Notes under the pieces: model-generated
Told to the model about the DNA's origin: nothing
The model's input: only the letters and a program-made list of their open reading frames with translations
The model's database searches: none
Translations under genes and position numbers: made by a program
Shown here: piece after piece, positions 1 through 8,693 of the stretch
Position numbering within the stretch: the stretch's first letter is position 1
Layout: each line of letters starts with the position of its first letter
Assembly: GCF_900107855.1 (NCBI RefSeq)
Contig: NZ_FNRJ01000013.1
Coordinates: 56,482-120,481, forward strand
From: Marinobacterium iners DSM 11526
Lineage (GTDB): Bacteria > Pseudomonadota > Gammaproteobacteria > Pseudomonadales > Balneatricaceae
Direction of reading: 5' to 3'
DNA length: 64,000 nucleotides

Positions 1-1
1 G

Positions 2-412
2 GTGGCCATGATGGATGCCGATCACTTCAAACAGGTCAATGACCGGTTTGGACATGCAGTGGGAGATGAGTGCCTGCGTGCAATCAGCCGTACCATGCGT
101 GAACACTTCCGGCGCGAAACCGATCATCTGATTCGCTTTGGCGGGGAAGAGTTCGTTATTTTTGCAGTGGCCAATTCGCCTGCTGATGCCGCTGAGCGGC
201 TGGAAACACTCAGGCGCGGCATTGAGCAACTGCGAGTGCCAACCGCTGATGGTCAGGAAGTTCGTGTGAGTGTCAGCATCGGTTATTGCCGACTGGTGCC
301 CGAAATAGGGCAGCGCTCTGAACAGTGGCTGCGCATGGCAGACCGAGCGGTTTACGAAGCCAAGCGCAAGGGACGCAATCGTGTTGTCGATGCGGGAAAG
401 GATGTTGTCTAG
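2..412 (+). CDS. Diguanylate cyclase, GGDEF domain, C-terminal part (5' end outside window)
   Basis: This is the end of a GGDEF-domain protein that makes cyclic di-GMP from two GTP. The visible 136 residues cover most of the catalytic domain: a metal-binding MMDADHFKQVND segment, the active-site GGEEF (a functional GGDEF variant) and the closing ADRAVYEAKRKGRN helix. An RxxD motif (RETD) lies just before GGEEF, where the inhibitory I-site of product-regulated cyclases sits, so feedback inhibition is likely. The reading frame is open to the window edge, so sensor domains upstream are unknown. Activity is inferred from intact motifs. Confidence 0.93.
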   Translation: MAMMDADHFKQVNDRFGHAVGDECLRAISRTMREHFRRETDHLIRFGGEEFVIFAVANSPADAAERLETLRRGIEQLRVPTADGQEVRVSVSIGYCRLVPEIGQRSEQWLRMADRAVYEAKRKGRNRVVDAGKDVV

Positions 413-492
413 AACGGGCATGGTGCGGGCCTTGGGCTTTGGTCGAACCGGGCTTGCGTGACTAAGCTTCGATTCAAACAACCTTTCACGAA

Positions 493-522
493 AGCCCTCT
501 CCCGTGCAATCAGGAGAGGGCT
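493..522 (-). terminator. Candidate terminator of the Rieske operon
   Basis: A perfect 10-bp stem (AGCCCTCTCC / GGAGAGGGCT) with a 10-base loop lies 8 bases past the stop codon of the minus-strand binding-protein gene. On that strand it is followed only by TTTCG, so the U-tract is weak. It may also stop transcription arriving from the plus-strand cyclase gene. Confidence 0.5.
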
Positions 523-529
523 GAGGAGT

Positions 530-1576
530 TTAATTGCTGGTGGCAGTACCCTGCATTTTTTGTTTAAGCTCCAATGCCAGGTGACGCAAATGTTCTAATG
601 CTTCTGCCGCGTCTGGATGATCACGCTCAACCTTTTTGCTCCAAGCCTGGTCCATACCTGATGTCGCTTGCTGAATCTCCTTCATTAGTGGATCGTTGGC
701 ATCGACAAAATGTATATTCACACCCTCTTTCTTTGCCATTTCAATACCTTCTCGGTCAGACTGATCCCAAGCCTTACCGGCCATGGCTGACAGGCGTGCC
801 CCGGATACTGACATGATTGCTTCACGATCTTCAGGGCTCAGGCTATCCATGAAATCTTCATTGGCAATGATTGCAAAGCTGCCCAGATAAAGCCCTCCGG
901 GCAGCAGTGTCAGGTGGGATGATACTTCGGCCAAGCGAAAATCACGTTGACTGGCTGCCGGCATGAATACACCGTCCACGATGCCCTGCTGCATCATCTC
1001 GTACACCTTGGGGCCAGGTGCCGCAACTGGCGTGATCCCCAGACGCTTGCCCAACTCCTGTTGAACACCACCGCCAAGGCGGATTTTGGCACCTTTGAGA
1101 TCACTCATCGAGTTGATCGGCTTACGGCTGTGGATCTGGCCCGGGCCATGAGTAAACAGTCCCATCAGGACAAGCCCCTGGTGTTCAGGTGAGTCTGAAA
1201 AATAGCGGTTATAGGTCTCCCAATAGGCTTGTGACGCCAGTTCAGCGTTGACACCCAGGCCGGGCAGCTCAACCATTTCTGACAGTTGGAATCGACCGGG
1301 CACATAGCCGTGAAAACTCCATGCGGCGTCCGCCACACCATCTTCCACCATTGAAAAATAGGTGCTTTGATCTCCCAGATTATACTCTAGCTTTACCTTG
1401 ACCCGGCCTTCCGTTGCCTCCTCCACCCAACTGGCCCATGTCGGCAGAACTACACTGTTCTGAACATGGCCAGGAGGACCCGCGGTTGCAAAGTGAAGTG
1501 TGACCGGCTCTGCCATGACCGGCAGGCAGATGGAACAGGCAAGCAGTGCAATCTTGGTGCGTTTGAATGTCAGCAT
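530..1576 (-). CDS. TRAP transporter solute-binding protein, DctP family (orphan)
   Basis: This is a 348-residue periplasmic binding protein of the DctP/TRAP family, which captures carboxylates for a DctQM permease. The start at 1576 gives a clean signal peptide (MLTFKRTKIALLACSICLPVMA) preceded by AAAGGA; the frame is open further upstream but without a signal sequence. Family features include the ELPGLG region and the DLKGAKIRLGGG stretch holding the arginine that usually binds the substrate carboxylate. No permease gene is adjacent. It is the last gene of the Rieske oxygenase unit, so its ligand is probably the substrate of that oxygenase. It resembles the second binding protein at 51024-52043 (shared ELPG and LFTHGxGxxH segments). 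Confidence 0.9.
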   Translation of the reverse strand: MLTFKRTKIALLACSICLPVMAEPVTLHFATAGPPGHVQNSVVLPTWASWVEEATEGRVKVKLEYNLGDQSTYFSMVEDGVADAAWSFHGYVPGRFQLSEMVELPGLGVNAELASQAYWETYNRYFSDSPEHQGLVLMGLFTHGPGQIHSRKPINSMSDLKGAKIRLGGGVQQELGKRLGITPVAAPGPKVYEMMQQGIVDGVFMPAASQRDFRLAEVSSHLTLLPGGLYLGSFAIIANEDFMDSLSPEDREAIMSVSGARLSAMAGKAWDQSDREGIEMAKKEGVNIHFVDANDPLMKEIQQATSGMDQAWSKKVERDHPDAAEALEHLRHLALELKQKMQGTATSN

Positions 1577-1620
1577 AGGTGCATCCTTTTTATTGTTATC
1601 TCGTGATGAAATTGCTGGAA

Positions 1621-2829
1621 TCAGGCGATACATTGGCTCAATGGAATGTTGATATCCTCCGCTTTTGGGATGTCGATTTGGGTTTCTGTCATGATCATTT
1701 TCTTGGCTTGCAAAAAGTCCGCCGGTCGATTGATTGCATCGCATGCAACCAGTCGGCCCTGTTTGAGATAAAGCCAGCTGCGCGCCTGAGTATCTTGACC
1801 ACGCGCGATCAGCTGGTCGTAATCCGGATTCAGACCTGCAATTTGTAGGCGTGCTTCGTACTGCGTTGACCAGAACCAGGGCACAGCTGGCTCGGGTATT
1901 GGTTGCCCGGTCAGCTGTGCCAGGATGGTCTGAGCGTGGGCGCTGGTGTTTTGAACCGACTCCAACCGCAGGTTACGGTTGTAAAGGGGGCTGAACTGAA
2001 CAGCACAGTCACCGCCAGCATGGATGGCGGGGTCAGAGGTGCGACAGCATTGATCGATCACAATGCCGTTGTCACATTCAAGGCCTGCCTGCTGCGCAAG
2101 TGAAACCTCCGGGACTACCCCGATTCCCACTACAACCTGATCCGCGGCCAACACTTCCCCATTTGTCAGACGTACCGCCTCAATCGCTTGCTGGCCCATA
2201 AAGTTCTCCACACCGACACCCGTGCGGATATCAACGCCATGATTCTGATGCAGCTGCATGAAACACTCGGACACCTCAGGAGCTACCACGCGTCCAAGAA
2301 TTCGCTCGCCGGCTTCCAGAACCGTCACGGCCATGCTGTTTTGACGTGCGGCAGCCGCTATCTCCAACCCGATAAAGCCGCCACCGATCACGGCCAGGCG
2401 TTTGCCGGGCTGCAGTGCACCGCGCAACTGTCTGGCGTCAAACAATGTCTTGAGGTAATGAATACCTGCCAGCTCATGACCGGGGATATCCAGCCGACGC
2501 GGCGTTGTCCCTGTAGCCAGAACCAGTTGGTCGTATGGTACGAGATGGCCGTTGGCCACCACGGTTTTCTGCTGTCGATCAATTTCACTGACTCGGGTAT
2601 TGAGTTGACAGGTGAAGCGCGGATCTTTCCAGACGTGTTGTGCAACCAGTGCCAGTCCCTCCTCTGTCAGTTCACCCTTGAGGTATTCCTTGGACAGGAC
2701 CGGGCGATTGCAGGGCAACGAGTCTTCTGCACTGAGCAGTGTCACTCGACCGTCAAAACCCTGCCTGTACAGTCCCGTAATCAAGGCGGCAGCCAGATGC
2801 CCACCGCCCACAATAACCAGATGTTGCAT
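1621..2829 (-). CDS. FAD-dependent NAD(P)H:ferredoxin reductase of the Rieske system
   Basis: This 402-residue pyridine-nucleotide-disulfide-type flavoprotein resembles the reductases of aromatic dioxygenases and cytochrome P450s (HcaD, ThcD, putidaredoxin reductase). It has an N-terminal FAD dinucleotide fold (VIVGGGHLAAA), a central NAD(P)H fold (LAVIGGGFIGLEIAAAA), the second FAD motif (IHAGGDCAVQ) and the family C-terminal domain. It passes electrons from NAD(P)H to the adjacent [2Fe-2S] ferredoxin. It is 24 bases downstream of the ferredoxin gene and 44 bases upstream of the TRAP binding-protein start. The N-terminal loop is GGGHLAAA rather than the commoner GGGxAG, which is tolerated in this family. 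Confidence 0.93.
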   Translation of the reverse strand: MQHLVIVGGGHLAAALITGLYRQGFDGRVTLLSAEDSLPCNRPVLSKEYLKGELTEEGLALVAQHVWKDPRFTCQLNTRVSEIDRQQKTVVANGHLVPYDQLVLATGTTPRRLDIPGHELAGIHYLKTLFDARQLRGALQPGKRLAVIGGGFIGLEIAAAARQNSMAVTVLEAGERILGRVVAPEVSECFMQLHQNHGVDIRTGVGVENFMGQQAIEAVRLTNGEVLAADQVVVGIGVVPEVSLAQQAGLECDNGIVIDQCCRTSDPAIHAGGDCAVQFSPLYNRNLRLESVQNTSAHAQTILAQLTGQPIPEPAVPWFWSTQYEARLQIAGLNPDYDQLIARGQDTQARSWLYLKQGRLVACDAINRPADFLQAKKMIMTETQIDIPKAEDINIPLSQCIA

Positions 2830-2853
2830 GCCGACTCTCCCGAAAGTTAAGGC

Positions 2854-3174
2854 TCAACATTCAGCCGGCACAATGCGCAGGCTAAGGCCATCCATCTCTT
2901 GGCTCAGCCGCAGTTGGCAGCTCAGGCGTGAGCCTGATGTACGCTCATCCAGTGCGTCCAGCAGTGCTTCTTCTTCCGGCTGGGCTGTACCCAACAAGGG
3001 TTGCCAGTCGCTCTCCAGTACGATGTGACAGGTACCGCAGGCACAGCAGCCGCCACAGACGCCTTCAACTCCCGAGGATTGATCCCGCAGCAGTTCCATC
3101 AGGCTGCTGCCGGGATCGGCCTGCAACCGCTGCTGATGGCCGTTGGCATCGATTACATGGATTTGGATGCTCAT
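2854..3174 (-). CDS. [2Fe-2S] ferredoxin of the Rieske oxygenase
   Basis: This is a 106-residue plant/adrenodoxin-type ferredoxin. The cluster ligands are seen as Cx5Cx2C in GVCGGCCACGTCH, with the distal cysteine in SRLSCQLRLS. It should carry electrons from the reductase at 1621-2829 to the oxygenase at 3177-4316. Its ATG begins 2 bases after the oxygenase stop codon, so translation is probably coupled. The presence of a separate ferredoxin and a separate FAD reductase makes this a three-component system, unlike the two-component VanAB demethylase, and closer in design to the LigXa/c/d 5,5'-dehydrodivanillate demethylase of Sphingobium. Confidence 0.95.
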   Translation of the reverse strand: MSIQIHVIDANGHQQRLQADPGSSLMELLRDQSSGVEGVCGGCCACGTCHIVLESDWQPLLGTAQPEEEALLDALDERTSGSRLSCQLRLSQEMDGLSLRIVPAEC

Positions 3175-3176
3175 GT

Positions 3177-4316
3177 TTACACCTCTACTGCTGTATTGAT
3201 GGCAGGCTGTGACTGAACTGCCCCTGGTGCGGAGTGCTGACTGCGTTCAGCCTCGGCACGGCGCTTGAGGTAACGACGCATGGCTACGCTGGCAATATCG
3301 GACTTTACTGAAATTTCAAAGAACTCATCTTCACGTGACATATTGCTGAGCAGTTCTTCCATCGCTTCCAGCCCCACAATGTCTTCATGGAAGGCAGCCA
3401 TGAGTTGTTGGTGCATGAAGTCGGTGATGCTGTCGTCCTCGGGGGCAAAATTGCGCCCATGAACAACGAAGTAATGGGTAGAAGTCGCGGTCTCGGGCGT
3501 GGGAATATGGGCCGTCTTGATACGGGTATCGGGTCGCTCAGACTCAGGCAGGGCGATGTCATAAAACTGAGCATGCACGATATGCAGTGCCGGTGACACG
3601 AAATCTGATGTGGTGATCCGTGCCGCATCCCGTCCTTCAAGGCCGGTGGGCTTGGCCCAAACCGGTGGCAACCGTGTGGGTACCACGTAGCGCTTGAGGA
3701 TAAAACGATCTTCGCTGATTTCGGTATCAAACTCGGCGGCGGCATAGTCGGGTGTACCGAAGGTGTTGGCATGCAGGAAGCTCAGATGGGTCAGATCAAG
3801 CAGGTTTTCATGCAGGTACACGTAGCTGGCCTTAAGAGGCATGTAGTCGCAGGAGGTGATCCAACCCTGGTCCAGCATCGGCATGGCGGGAATCTGTTTC
3901 GGATCAGCTTGATCAGGCTCACCCATCCAGATCCAGACAACGGGTCCCTGCTCGACAAGTGGATAGCTGCGGATCGAGATACCGGCGCAGTTGCACTGTG
4001 ATGGCACCTCGACACAGCTGCCGCTGGCATCATAGCGCAGACCATGATATCCACAGACAATGGTGTCACCTTCAAGACTGCTGCGTGATAGAGGGAAGGA
4101 GCGATGGCCGCAACGGTTATCCAGCGCCACGGGTTCGCCGTTTTCCTGACGGTACAAAACCAGCTGACGACCCAGAATGGTGCGAGCCTTAAGTTCCCGC
4201 CCAATCTCATGACCAAGGGCGGCCACATACCACTCGTTGAAGATGAACGGGGTTTGTCGATTGGCCAGTGTCTTGCCAGCGGCCTGAGCTGCTCGCTGTA
4301 CTTTGGTAAGAGCCAT
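3177..4316 (-). CDS. Rieske non-haem iron oxygenase, VanA/O-demethylase-like
   Basis: This is a 379-residue oxygenase subunit. The Rieske [2Fe-2S] site is CGH...CGYH (residues about 69-92), and the mononuclear iron motif is ENLLDLTHLSFLH, the usual N-x-x-D-x-x-H-x4-H arrangement. Overall it resembles vanillate O-demethylase oxygenase, phenoxybenzoate dioxygenase and LigXa more than ring dihydroxylases, and no small beta subunit gene is present. The start at 4316 is supported by GGAGG and begins MALTKVQ; an upstream in-frame ATG at 4388 lacks support. It heads the operon with ferredoxin, reductase and TRAP binding protein. O-demethylation of a methoxybenzoate feeding protocatechuate is an attractive but unproven role. 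Confidence 0.92.
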   Translation of the reverse strand: MALTKVQRAAQAAGKTLANRQTPFIFNEWYVAALGHEIGRELKARTILGRQLVLYRQENGEPVALDNRCGHRSFPLSRSSLEGDTIVCGYHGLRYDASGSCVEVPSQCNCAGISIRSYPLVEQGPVVWIWMGEPDQADPKQIPAMPMLDQGWITSCDYMPLKASYVYLHENLLDLTHLSFLHANTFGTPDYAAAEFDTEISEDRFILKRYVVPTRLPPVWAKPTGLEGRDAARITTSDFVSPALHIVHAQFYDIALPESERPDTRIKTAHIPTPETATSTHYFVVHGRNFAPEDDSITDFMHQQLMAAFHEDIVGLEAMEELLSNMSREDEFFEISVKSDIASVAMRRYLKRRAEAERSQHSAPGAVQSQPAINTAVEV

Positions 4317-4387
4317 AAGGCATCCCTCCGAGTTTTTATTCTTGTTTAAACGTGGTTTCAGGCTACTCGGGCGGGGAGGGCCCGGCA

Positions 4388-4405
4388 CTCACAGGATCTT
4401 GTGAG
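4388..4405. promoter_or_regulatory. Candidate operator dyad between Rieske operon and LuxR-type regulator
   Basis: The 18-bp sequence CTCACAGGATCTTGTGAG has perfect CTCACA/TGTGAG arms and a near-symmetric centre. It lies 72 bases upstream of the Rieske oxygenase start and about 100 bases upstream of the divergent LuxR-type gene. Size and symmetry suit a LuxR-family dimer. The assignment rests on position and symmetry only. Confidence 0.45.
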
Positions 4406-4502
4406 CTGTACTCGAAATTGTGGCAACTGCATGTAATACTCGGATCAAGGTGTCCGCCAGAGATACCATGCATAACAAGAACAGGGCCCTGGAGGTCTGA
4501 CA

Positions 4503-5282
4503 ATGAACCCGACAACCGTACAACACAGCCTGGCTAGCCTTGTGGGTGAGATTGGCCGTCAGGGATTTGAACACCGCCTGATGCAGTGCATGCATGAACT
4601 GACCGGTGCCGACCATTGTGTTCTGATCAGTTATGATGCCAGCCGTACAGCGCCCATAACGCTGTTTTCATCTGGAGCCATCGATCAGCCACTGGCACAG
4701 GAATGCCGCCGCCTGTACGACGAGGTCTATTACGAGCGCGACCCGAACCGGGCCTTATTGGATGCCGGTGCACATGAACCCTCAACACAACTTCTCACGC
4801 TACGCCCGGAAGAGTTGAGTGACCCGGAGTATCGTCGTACCCTGATTGAGCGCTGTGGCATCCGTGAAAAACTGGCGTTTATAGGCCATGGCCGCGAGCA
4901 AGCTTATTGCCTGAACCTGTACCGGCTCAAATCGCGCCAGCGTAAAGGTCTACTGATGGGAGCTCTACAGGACAACACGGCACTGATAGCCGCCACACTG
5001 GAGCGTCATATCAGTCTTTCGACGGAGGCCCAGGTCAGATTTGATCTGCCGTGGGTTAGAGCACGGCTGTCGCGCAGCTGCGGTGATCGCTTAACCCAGA
5101 GAGAGATGGATGTGGCCTGCAGAATAGTGTTGGGCTATAGCTCTGAAGCCATTGGACTGGATTTGGGCGTGAGCGTAAATACAGTGCTCTCACACCGCAA
5201 GAACCTCTATGAAAAGCTGGGTATTGGAACGCAGAATCAACTGTTTGCCATTGTGACCGAAGGGCGCTGTGCTTGGGTATGA
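4503..5282 (+). CDS. LuxR-family transcriptional regulator, divergent from Rieske operon
   Basis: This 259-residue protein ends in a LuxR/NarL helix-turn-helix (about residues 198-255; LTQREMDVACRIVLGYSSEAIG, then VSVNTVLSHRKNLYEKLG). The N-terminal 190 residues do not resemble a receiver or a clear acyl-homoserine-lactone domain; they may be a GAF-like or other ligand-sensing domain. The ATG at 4503 follows GGAGG closely (TGGAGGTCTGACAATG). Divergent orientation relative to the Rieske-TRAP operon suggests it controls that operon in response to an aromatic compound. The ligand cannot be read from sequence. Confidence 0.88.
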   Translation: MNPTTVQHSLASLVGEIGRQGFEHRLMQCMHELTGADHCVLISYDASRTAPITLFSSGAIDQPLAQECRRLYDEVYYERDPNRALLDAGAHEPSTQLLTLRPEELSDPEYRRTLIERCGIREKLAFIGHGREQAYCLNLYRLKSRQRKGLLMGALQDNTALIAATLERHISLSTEAQVRFDLPWVRARLSRSCGDRLTQREMDVACRIVLGYSSEAIGLDLGVSVNTVLSHRKNLYEKLGIGTQNQLFAIVTEGRCAWV

Positions 5283-5368
5283 GCTTGCCTGGTACACGAT
5301 GTAATCACAGTCTGTTTTAGCTGGGTTTACACGCCTGATGTGTGTTTGAAGTGTAGGCGTATTTTGGC

Positions 5369-5869
5369 TCACTTATACTCAACCGCGACGACCTCCAGCC
5401 AGAGTTCATCCTGATCAACCCGCTCGATGGTCACGTCATCGCCCACCTGTTTCTTGAGCAGCTGCCGTGCCAGTGGTGCATCAATGCTGATATAACCTTT
5501 GGCCGGGTCGATTTCATCTGCGCCGACAATACGGTAGCGACGCGTGTTGTCATCCTCATCGGCCAACGTGACCCAGGCGCCGAAGAAAATTCGGCTGGTG
5601 TCGTCAGGGGCGCGATCCACCACCTTGATGTGTTCCAGCCGCTTCGACAGGTAGCGGACGCGACGGTCGATCTCGCGCAGCTGTTTCTTGCCGTAGATGT
5701 ATTCAGCGTTTTCGGAACGGTCACCCTGGGCCGCAGCCTCTTTTACGGCCTGCGTAACCTCGGGGCGTTTGACCTTCCACAAGTATTTCAGCTCGTTATT
5801 GAGATGCTCGTAGCCCTCCAGCGTGATGTAGGGCGAGCTTTTGGGTTGTGCCGGACGCCAGCGTGACAT
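5369..5869 (-). CDS. greB: Transcription elongation factor GreB
   Basis: GreB enters the secondary channel of stalled RNA polymerase and stimulates cleavage of the backtracked transcript. The 166-residue protein has the N-terminal coiled coil with GDRSENAEYIYGKKQLREIDRR, carrying the acidic tip residues, and the C-terminal FKBP-like domain (GYISIDAPLARQLLKKQVGD). The start at 5869 (MSRWRP) is preceded by AGGG and matches usual GreB length; a longer in-frame start at 5944 would overlap the divergent gene's start. It is a single-gene unit. Confidence 0.96.
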   Translation of the reverse strand: MSRWRPAQPKSSPYITLEGYEHLNNELKYLWKVKRPEVTQAVKEAAAQGDRSENAEYIYGKKQLREIDRRVRYLSKRLEHIKVVDRAPDDTSRIFFGAWVTLADEDDNTRRYRIVGADEIDPAKGYISIDAPLARQLLKKQVGDDVTIERVDQDELWLEVVAVEYK

Positions 5870-5942
5870 GTTTTTTCCCTGATATTGAAGAAAAGGTAAA
5901 GGATTACAGTCGCTTGCCGATAATACCAGCTCAGGCGGAGGC

Positions 5943-6374
5943 ATGATGCAGACAGATCCTATCCAGACACGAATTGAGAACTATACGGCCTCACTGCCAC
6001 AGGCAGTGCAGTCGCCCAATGGTGCCCAGTTTGCGTTTCTGCTCAGTCTGATTGCATCCAACCAGGAAATCTATCGCCCGCAGGCATCGGCTCAGCCCGG
6101 CAGCGGCTTCGAGTTGCCTCCGGCAGCGCCGTTGAGCTATCCCGATCTGAATGAGCTGCACACGCCGGAAGTGGTGTCGCGGCTTAATCATTCCATCAAT
6201 GATCATATTCCCGGCGACTACGCCTATCTGGTGAGCCGGCTGGACACCCAGGCCCGGACACCCCGTGCGCAGGCACTGCGGTCAGACCGTTTTGAGCAAG
6301 TCGCCCTGTATGCCGCCAGTGAACTGGCCGGTACCATCGAGACCGCACGCCATACCTTGACCGCAACGGCCTGA
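5943..6374 (+). CDS. Conserved hypothetical protein, about 143 aa
   Basis: I do not recognise a family. The protein is soluble, Ala/Gln/Leu-rich, without a signal peptide or membrane segment, and predicted largely helical with a proline-rich middle (about residues 47-75). Two candidate ATGs (5943 and 5946) follow GGCGGAGG; the second has the better spacing. It is divergent from greB, with about 73 bases between the two start codons, and lies 56 bases upstream of the EamA exporter. The good ribosome site and coding-like composition support a real gene. Confidence 0.7.
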   Translation: MMQTDPIQTRIENYTASLPQAVQSPNGAQFAFLLSLIASNQEIYRPQASAQPGSGFELPPAAPLSYPDLNELHTPEVVSRLNHSINDHIPGDYAYLVSRLDTQARTPRAQALRSDRFEQVALYAASELAGTIETARHTLTATA

Positions 6375-6430
6375 CAGGCCAAGCGCAATATGTTTTCCTA
6401 GTCGGTTTGTGTCTGCAAGGATCATAACCC

Positions 6431-7345
6431 ATGTCGGAAAAATCACAGTCGCGGGCCATGCTGCTTGGACTCAGTGCCGTTTTGCTCTGGTCCACGGTGG
6501 CGACGGCGTTCAAGCTCTCGTTACAGGTCATGACGCCGTTGCAGCTGCTGGCCTGGTCCGGCCTGTTCTCCACATTGGTACTGGCAGCCTGCGTAAGCTG
6601 GCAGAAGCGCTGGCCTGAGTTGCTGCAGCAGTGGCGCAAGCGTCCCGGTCTCTATCTGCTGCTGGGGACACTGAATCCGGCACTGTACTATCTGGTGCTG
6701 TTTAAGGCCTATGATCTATTGCCGGCGCAACAAGCTCAGGCCCTGAACTACACCTGGGCGCTGACCCTGTCACTGCTGGCTGTGCCGCTACTGAAGCAGA
6801 AGCTGCAGCGTTTAGATCTGCTGGCCATGACACTGGGATACTTTGGCGCACTGGTGATCGCGACCCGAGGGCAGCTGTTGGCACTTCAGTTTGACAGTAC
6901 GCTCGGAGTGGCGCTGGCATTGGGCAGCACTCTGATCTGGGCACTGTACTGGATTCTCAATGCGCGGGCCGAGAGTTCTCCTGCGGTCAGCTTGTTGCTC
7001 TGCTTTCTCTGCGGAACGCCGCTGGTATGGGGCTTGATGCTGTGGCAAGGCGAAGTGCAGTGGCCCGGCACTCAGGGCATTCTCGGGGCGCTTTGGGTCG
7101 GGGTGTTCGAGATGGGGCTGACGTTCATGCTCTGGCTGGGCGCACTGCGTGCCGCGACTCATGTCAGCCGTGTGTCCAACCTGATATTCCTGTCGCCCTT
7201 TCTGTCGCTGGTGTTTATCTACTTGCTGTTACACGAGCCTATTGCCCCGGCAACCTTCATTGGCCTGGGGCTGATCGTTACGGCAGTGGTGGTGCAGCAG
7301 CGCGCCCGGCGTTCAGAGCCAGCGCCAACGCCGGAACAGGATTAA
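6431..7345 (+). CDS. EamA/DMT-superfamily transporter
   Basis: This 304-residue inner-membrane protein has about ten hydrophobic segments in two homologous halves, the EamA (DUF6) arrangement of drug/metabolite exporters such as RhaT and YdcZ relatives. The second half carries the typical PF-x-SLVFIYLLLHEPI motif near the end. The substrate cannot be predicted; relatives export amino acids or other metabolites. Its 3' end overlaps the convergent zntB gene by 33 bases, leaving no room for a terminator between them. Confidence 0.88.
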   Translation: MSEKSQSRAMLLGLSAVLLWSTVATAFKLSLQVMTPLQLLAWSGLFSTLVLAACVSWQKRWPELLQQWRKRPGLYLLLGTLNPALYYLVLFKAYDLLPAQQAQALNYTWALTLSLLAVPLLKQKLQRLDLLAMTLGYFGALVIATRGQLLALQFDSTLGVALALGSTLIWALYWILNARAESSPAVSLLLCFLCGTPLVWGLMLWQGEVQWPGTQGILGALWVGVFEMGLTFMLWLGALRAATHVSRVSNLIFLSPFLSLVFIYLLLHEPIAPATFIGLGLIVTAVVVQQRARRSEPAPTPEQD

Positions 7346-8287
7346 CAGGCCGCCAACCAGCAGGCCCAGCAACAGCAGGAAAATCAGGAAGGCATAATCG
7401 TTATCGGCACCTGGAATACCGCCCACGTTGATCCCCAGCAACCCGGTGAGAAAGCCCAGAGGCAGGAAGACGGCTGAGATGATCGACAGTACGTACATGC
7501 GCTGGTTGAGCTGTTCGCCCTGCTGGCTGGCCAGCTCTTCTTGTGCCATGGCGGCACGCTCACGAATGATGTCCAGATCCTCGATGTGGCGCAGCAGCTG
7601 ATCACTGATTTCACGCAGTTCCAGCTTCATTTCAGTGGTAAACCAGCTCAGGCGTTCGCTGAGCATCTGGTTGAAGGCGTCCCGCTGCGGGGCAAAGTAA
7701 CGCCGCAGGGTAACGGTCTGGCGGCGCAGACTGCGCACGGCCTGGCGCATCTCGCTGCCGGGTTGGGTCAGCAGGTCCAGCTCAAGGTCTGACAGTTGCT
7801 CTTCAAGTTCTTCAACCGTCACTCCCATCCGCTCCACCAGCAGTTCGCTGAGGCGAATGACCAACTCGGCGCTGCTGCGAGGGCCCTCCCCCTGCTCGAA
7901 CAGCGCCAGCAGCTTAGCGACGGACATCAAACGGCGTTTGCGGGTTGATACCACCAGTCGCGCCCCGACGCAGAGGCGAATCGAAACCATATCTTCGGGA
8001 TCGGCCCCCGGGTTGGTATTTACACCGCGCAGCGCGAGCAGAAGGTGTTCATCCAGAATGGCGGCGCGGGGGCGGGTGTTTTCGGCCAGCAGGGCGTCGA
8101 TGGCCAGCTCCGGCAGGCCACTGTCCTGTTCCAGCCACTGGCGCGTGGAGTCGAGGGTGTAGTCCAGATGCAACCAGAGAATGCCATCTTCCGGTTGCCA
8201 ACGTTCCAGCTCCTCGAAGGAAAGAGAACGGGCACCGCCCTGTCCATCGAGGATCAGTGCGTGCAGTGTTTCGCGGGCGGGTGTCAT
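7313..8287 (-). CDS. zntB: CorA-family metal transporter, ZntB-like
   Basis: This 324-residue protein has a large cytoplasmic N-terminal domain with long helices and two C-terminal membrane segments. The loop between them carries GINVGGIPG, the GxN signature of the CorA superfamily, in the GIN form seen in ZntB rather than the GMN of CorA. Family members move Zn2+ (ZntB) or Mg2+. It is the last gene of a tight minus-strand group running from dapE through rlmA and two small genes, although function is unrelated. Confidence 0.88.
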   Translation of the reverse strand: MTPARETLHALILDGQGGARSLSFEELERWQPEDGILWLHLDYTLDSTRQWLEQDSGLPELAIDALLAENTRPRAAILDEHLLLALRGVNTNPGADPEDMVSIRLCVGARLVVSTRKRRLMSVAKLLALFEQGEGPRSSAELVIRLSELLVERMGVTVEELEEQLSDLELDLLTQPGSEMRQAVRSLRRQTVTLRRYFAPQRDAFNQMLSERLSWFTTEMKLELREISDQLLRHIEDLDIIRERAAMAQEELASQQGEQLNQRMYVLSIISAVFLPLGFLTGLLGINVGGIPGADNDYAFLIFLLLLGLLVGGLLILFRRWRWL

Positions 8288-8300
8288 GGCTGTTTTCCTG

Positions 8301-8693
8301 TCAGTCGGTGCGCCAGGTAATTTTGTCTATTTCGCCCCCTTCGATTTTCCACCATTCGTCCGGGTCGTCACCATCCTGCCATCCAGAAACGATGCAACGA
8401 ACCTGGGTGTCCAGTGCGGCGGCGACTTCATGGGCACAGTCAACGTCACGTATCCAGGGGGTGGCATCGGAGCGGAACCAGACGCTGATCCAGGCTTTGC
8501 CAACCGCCTTTTCATGGATCATGACCGGAATGCGCTGACCGCTGAAAATGGCTGTGAGTGAGTGCGTGCCGCCGACACTGTTGTGTGATTCAACATTGTC
8601 GGCCCGATCGCGCAGCCACTGCAGTATCTGTTCCAGGGAACGGTTCTTGATATAGATCTCAATGTCAGGGTGGCGGATCTCGGTGCTGCTCAT
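8301..8693 (-). CDS. Conserved hypothetical protein, about 130 aa
   Basis: I do not recognise a characterised family. It is a soluble, acidic and tryptophan-rich protein (WFRSDATPWIRDV, DEWWKIEGGEIDKITW) with no signal peptide. Its start overlaps the end of the upstream membrane-protein gene by 29 bases and it stops 13 bases before zntB, so it belongs to the same transcription unit. The overlaps and compatible composition support it as a real gene. Confidence 0.72.
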   Translation of the reverse strand: MSSTEIRHPDIEIYIKNRSLEQILQWLRDRADNVESHNSVGGTHSLTAIFSGQRIPVMIHEKAVGKAWISVWFRSDATPWIRDVDCAHEVAAALDTQVRCIVSGWQDGDDPDEWWKIEGGEIDKITWRTD

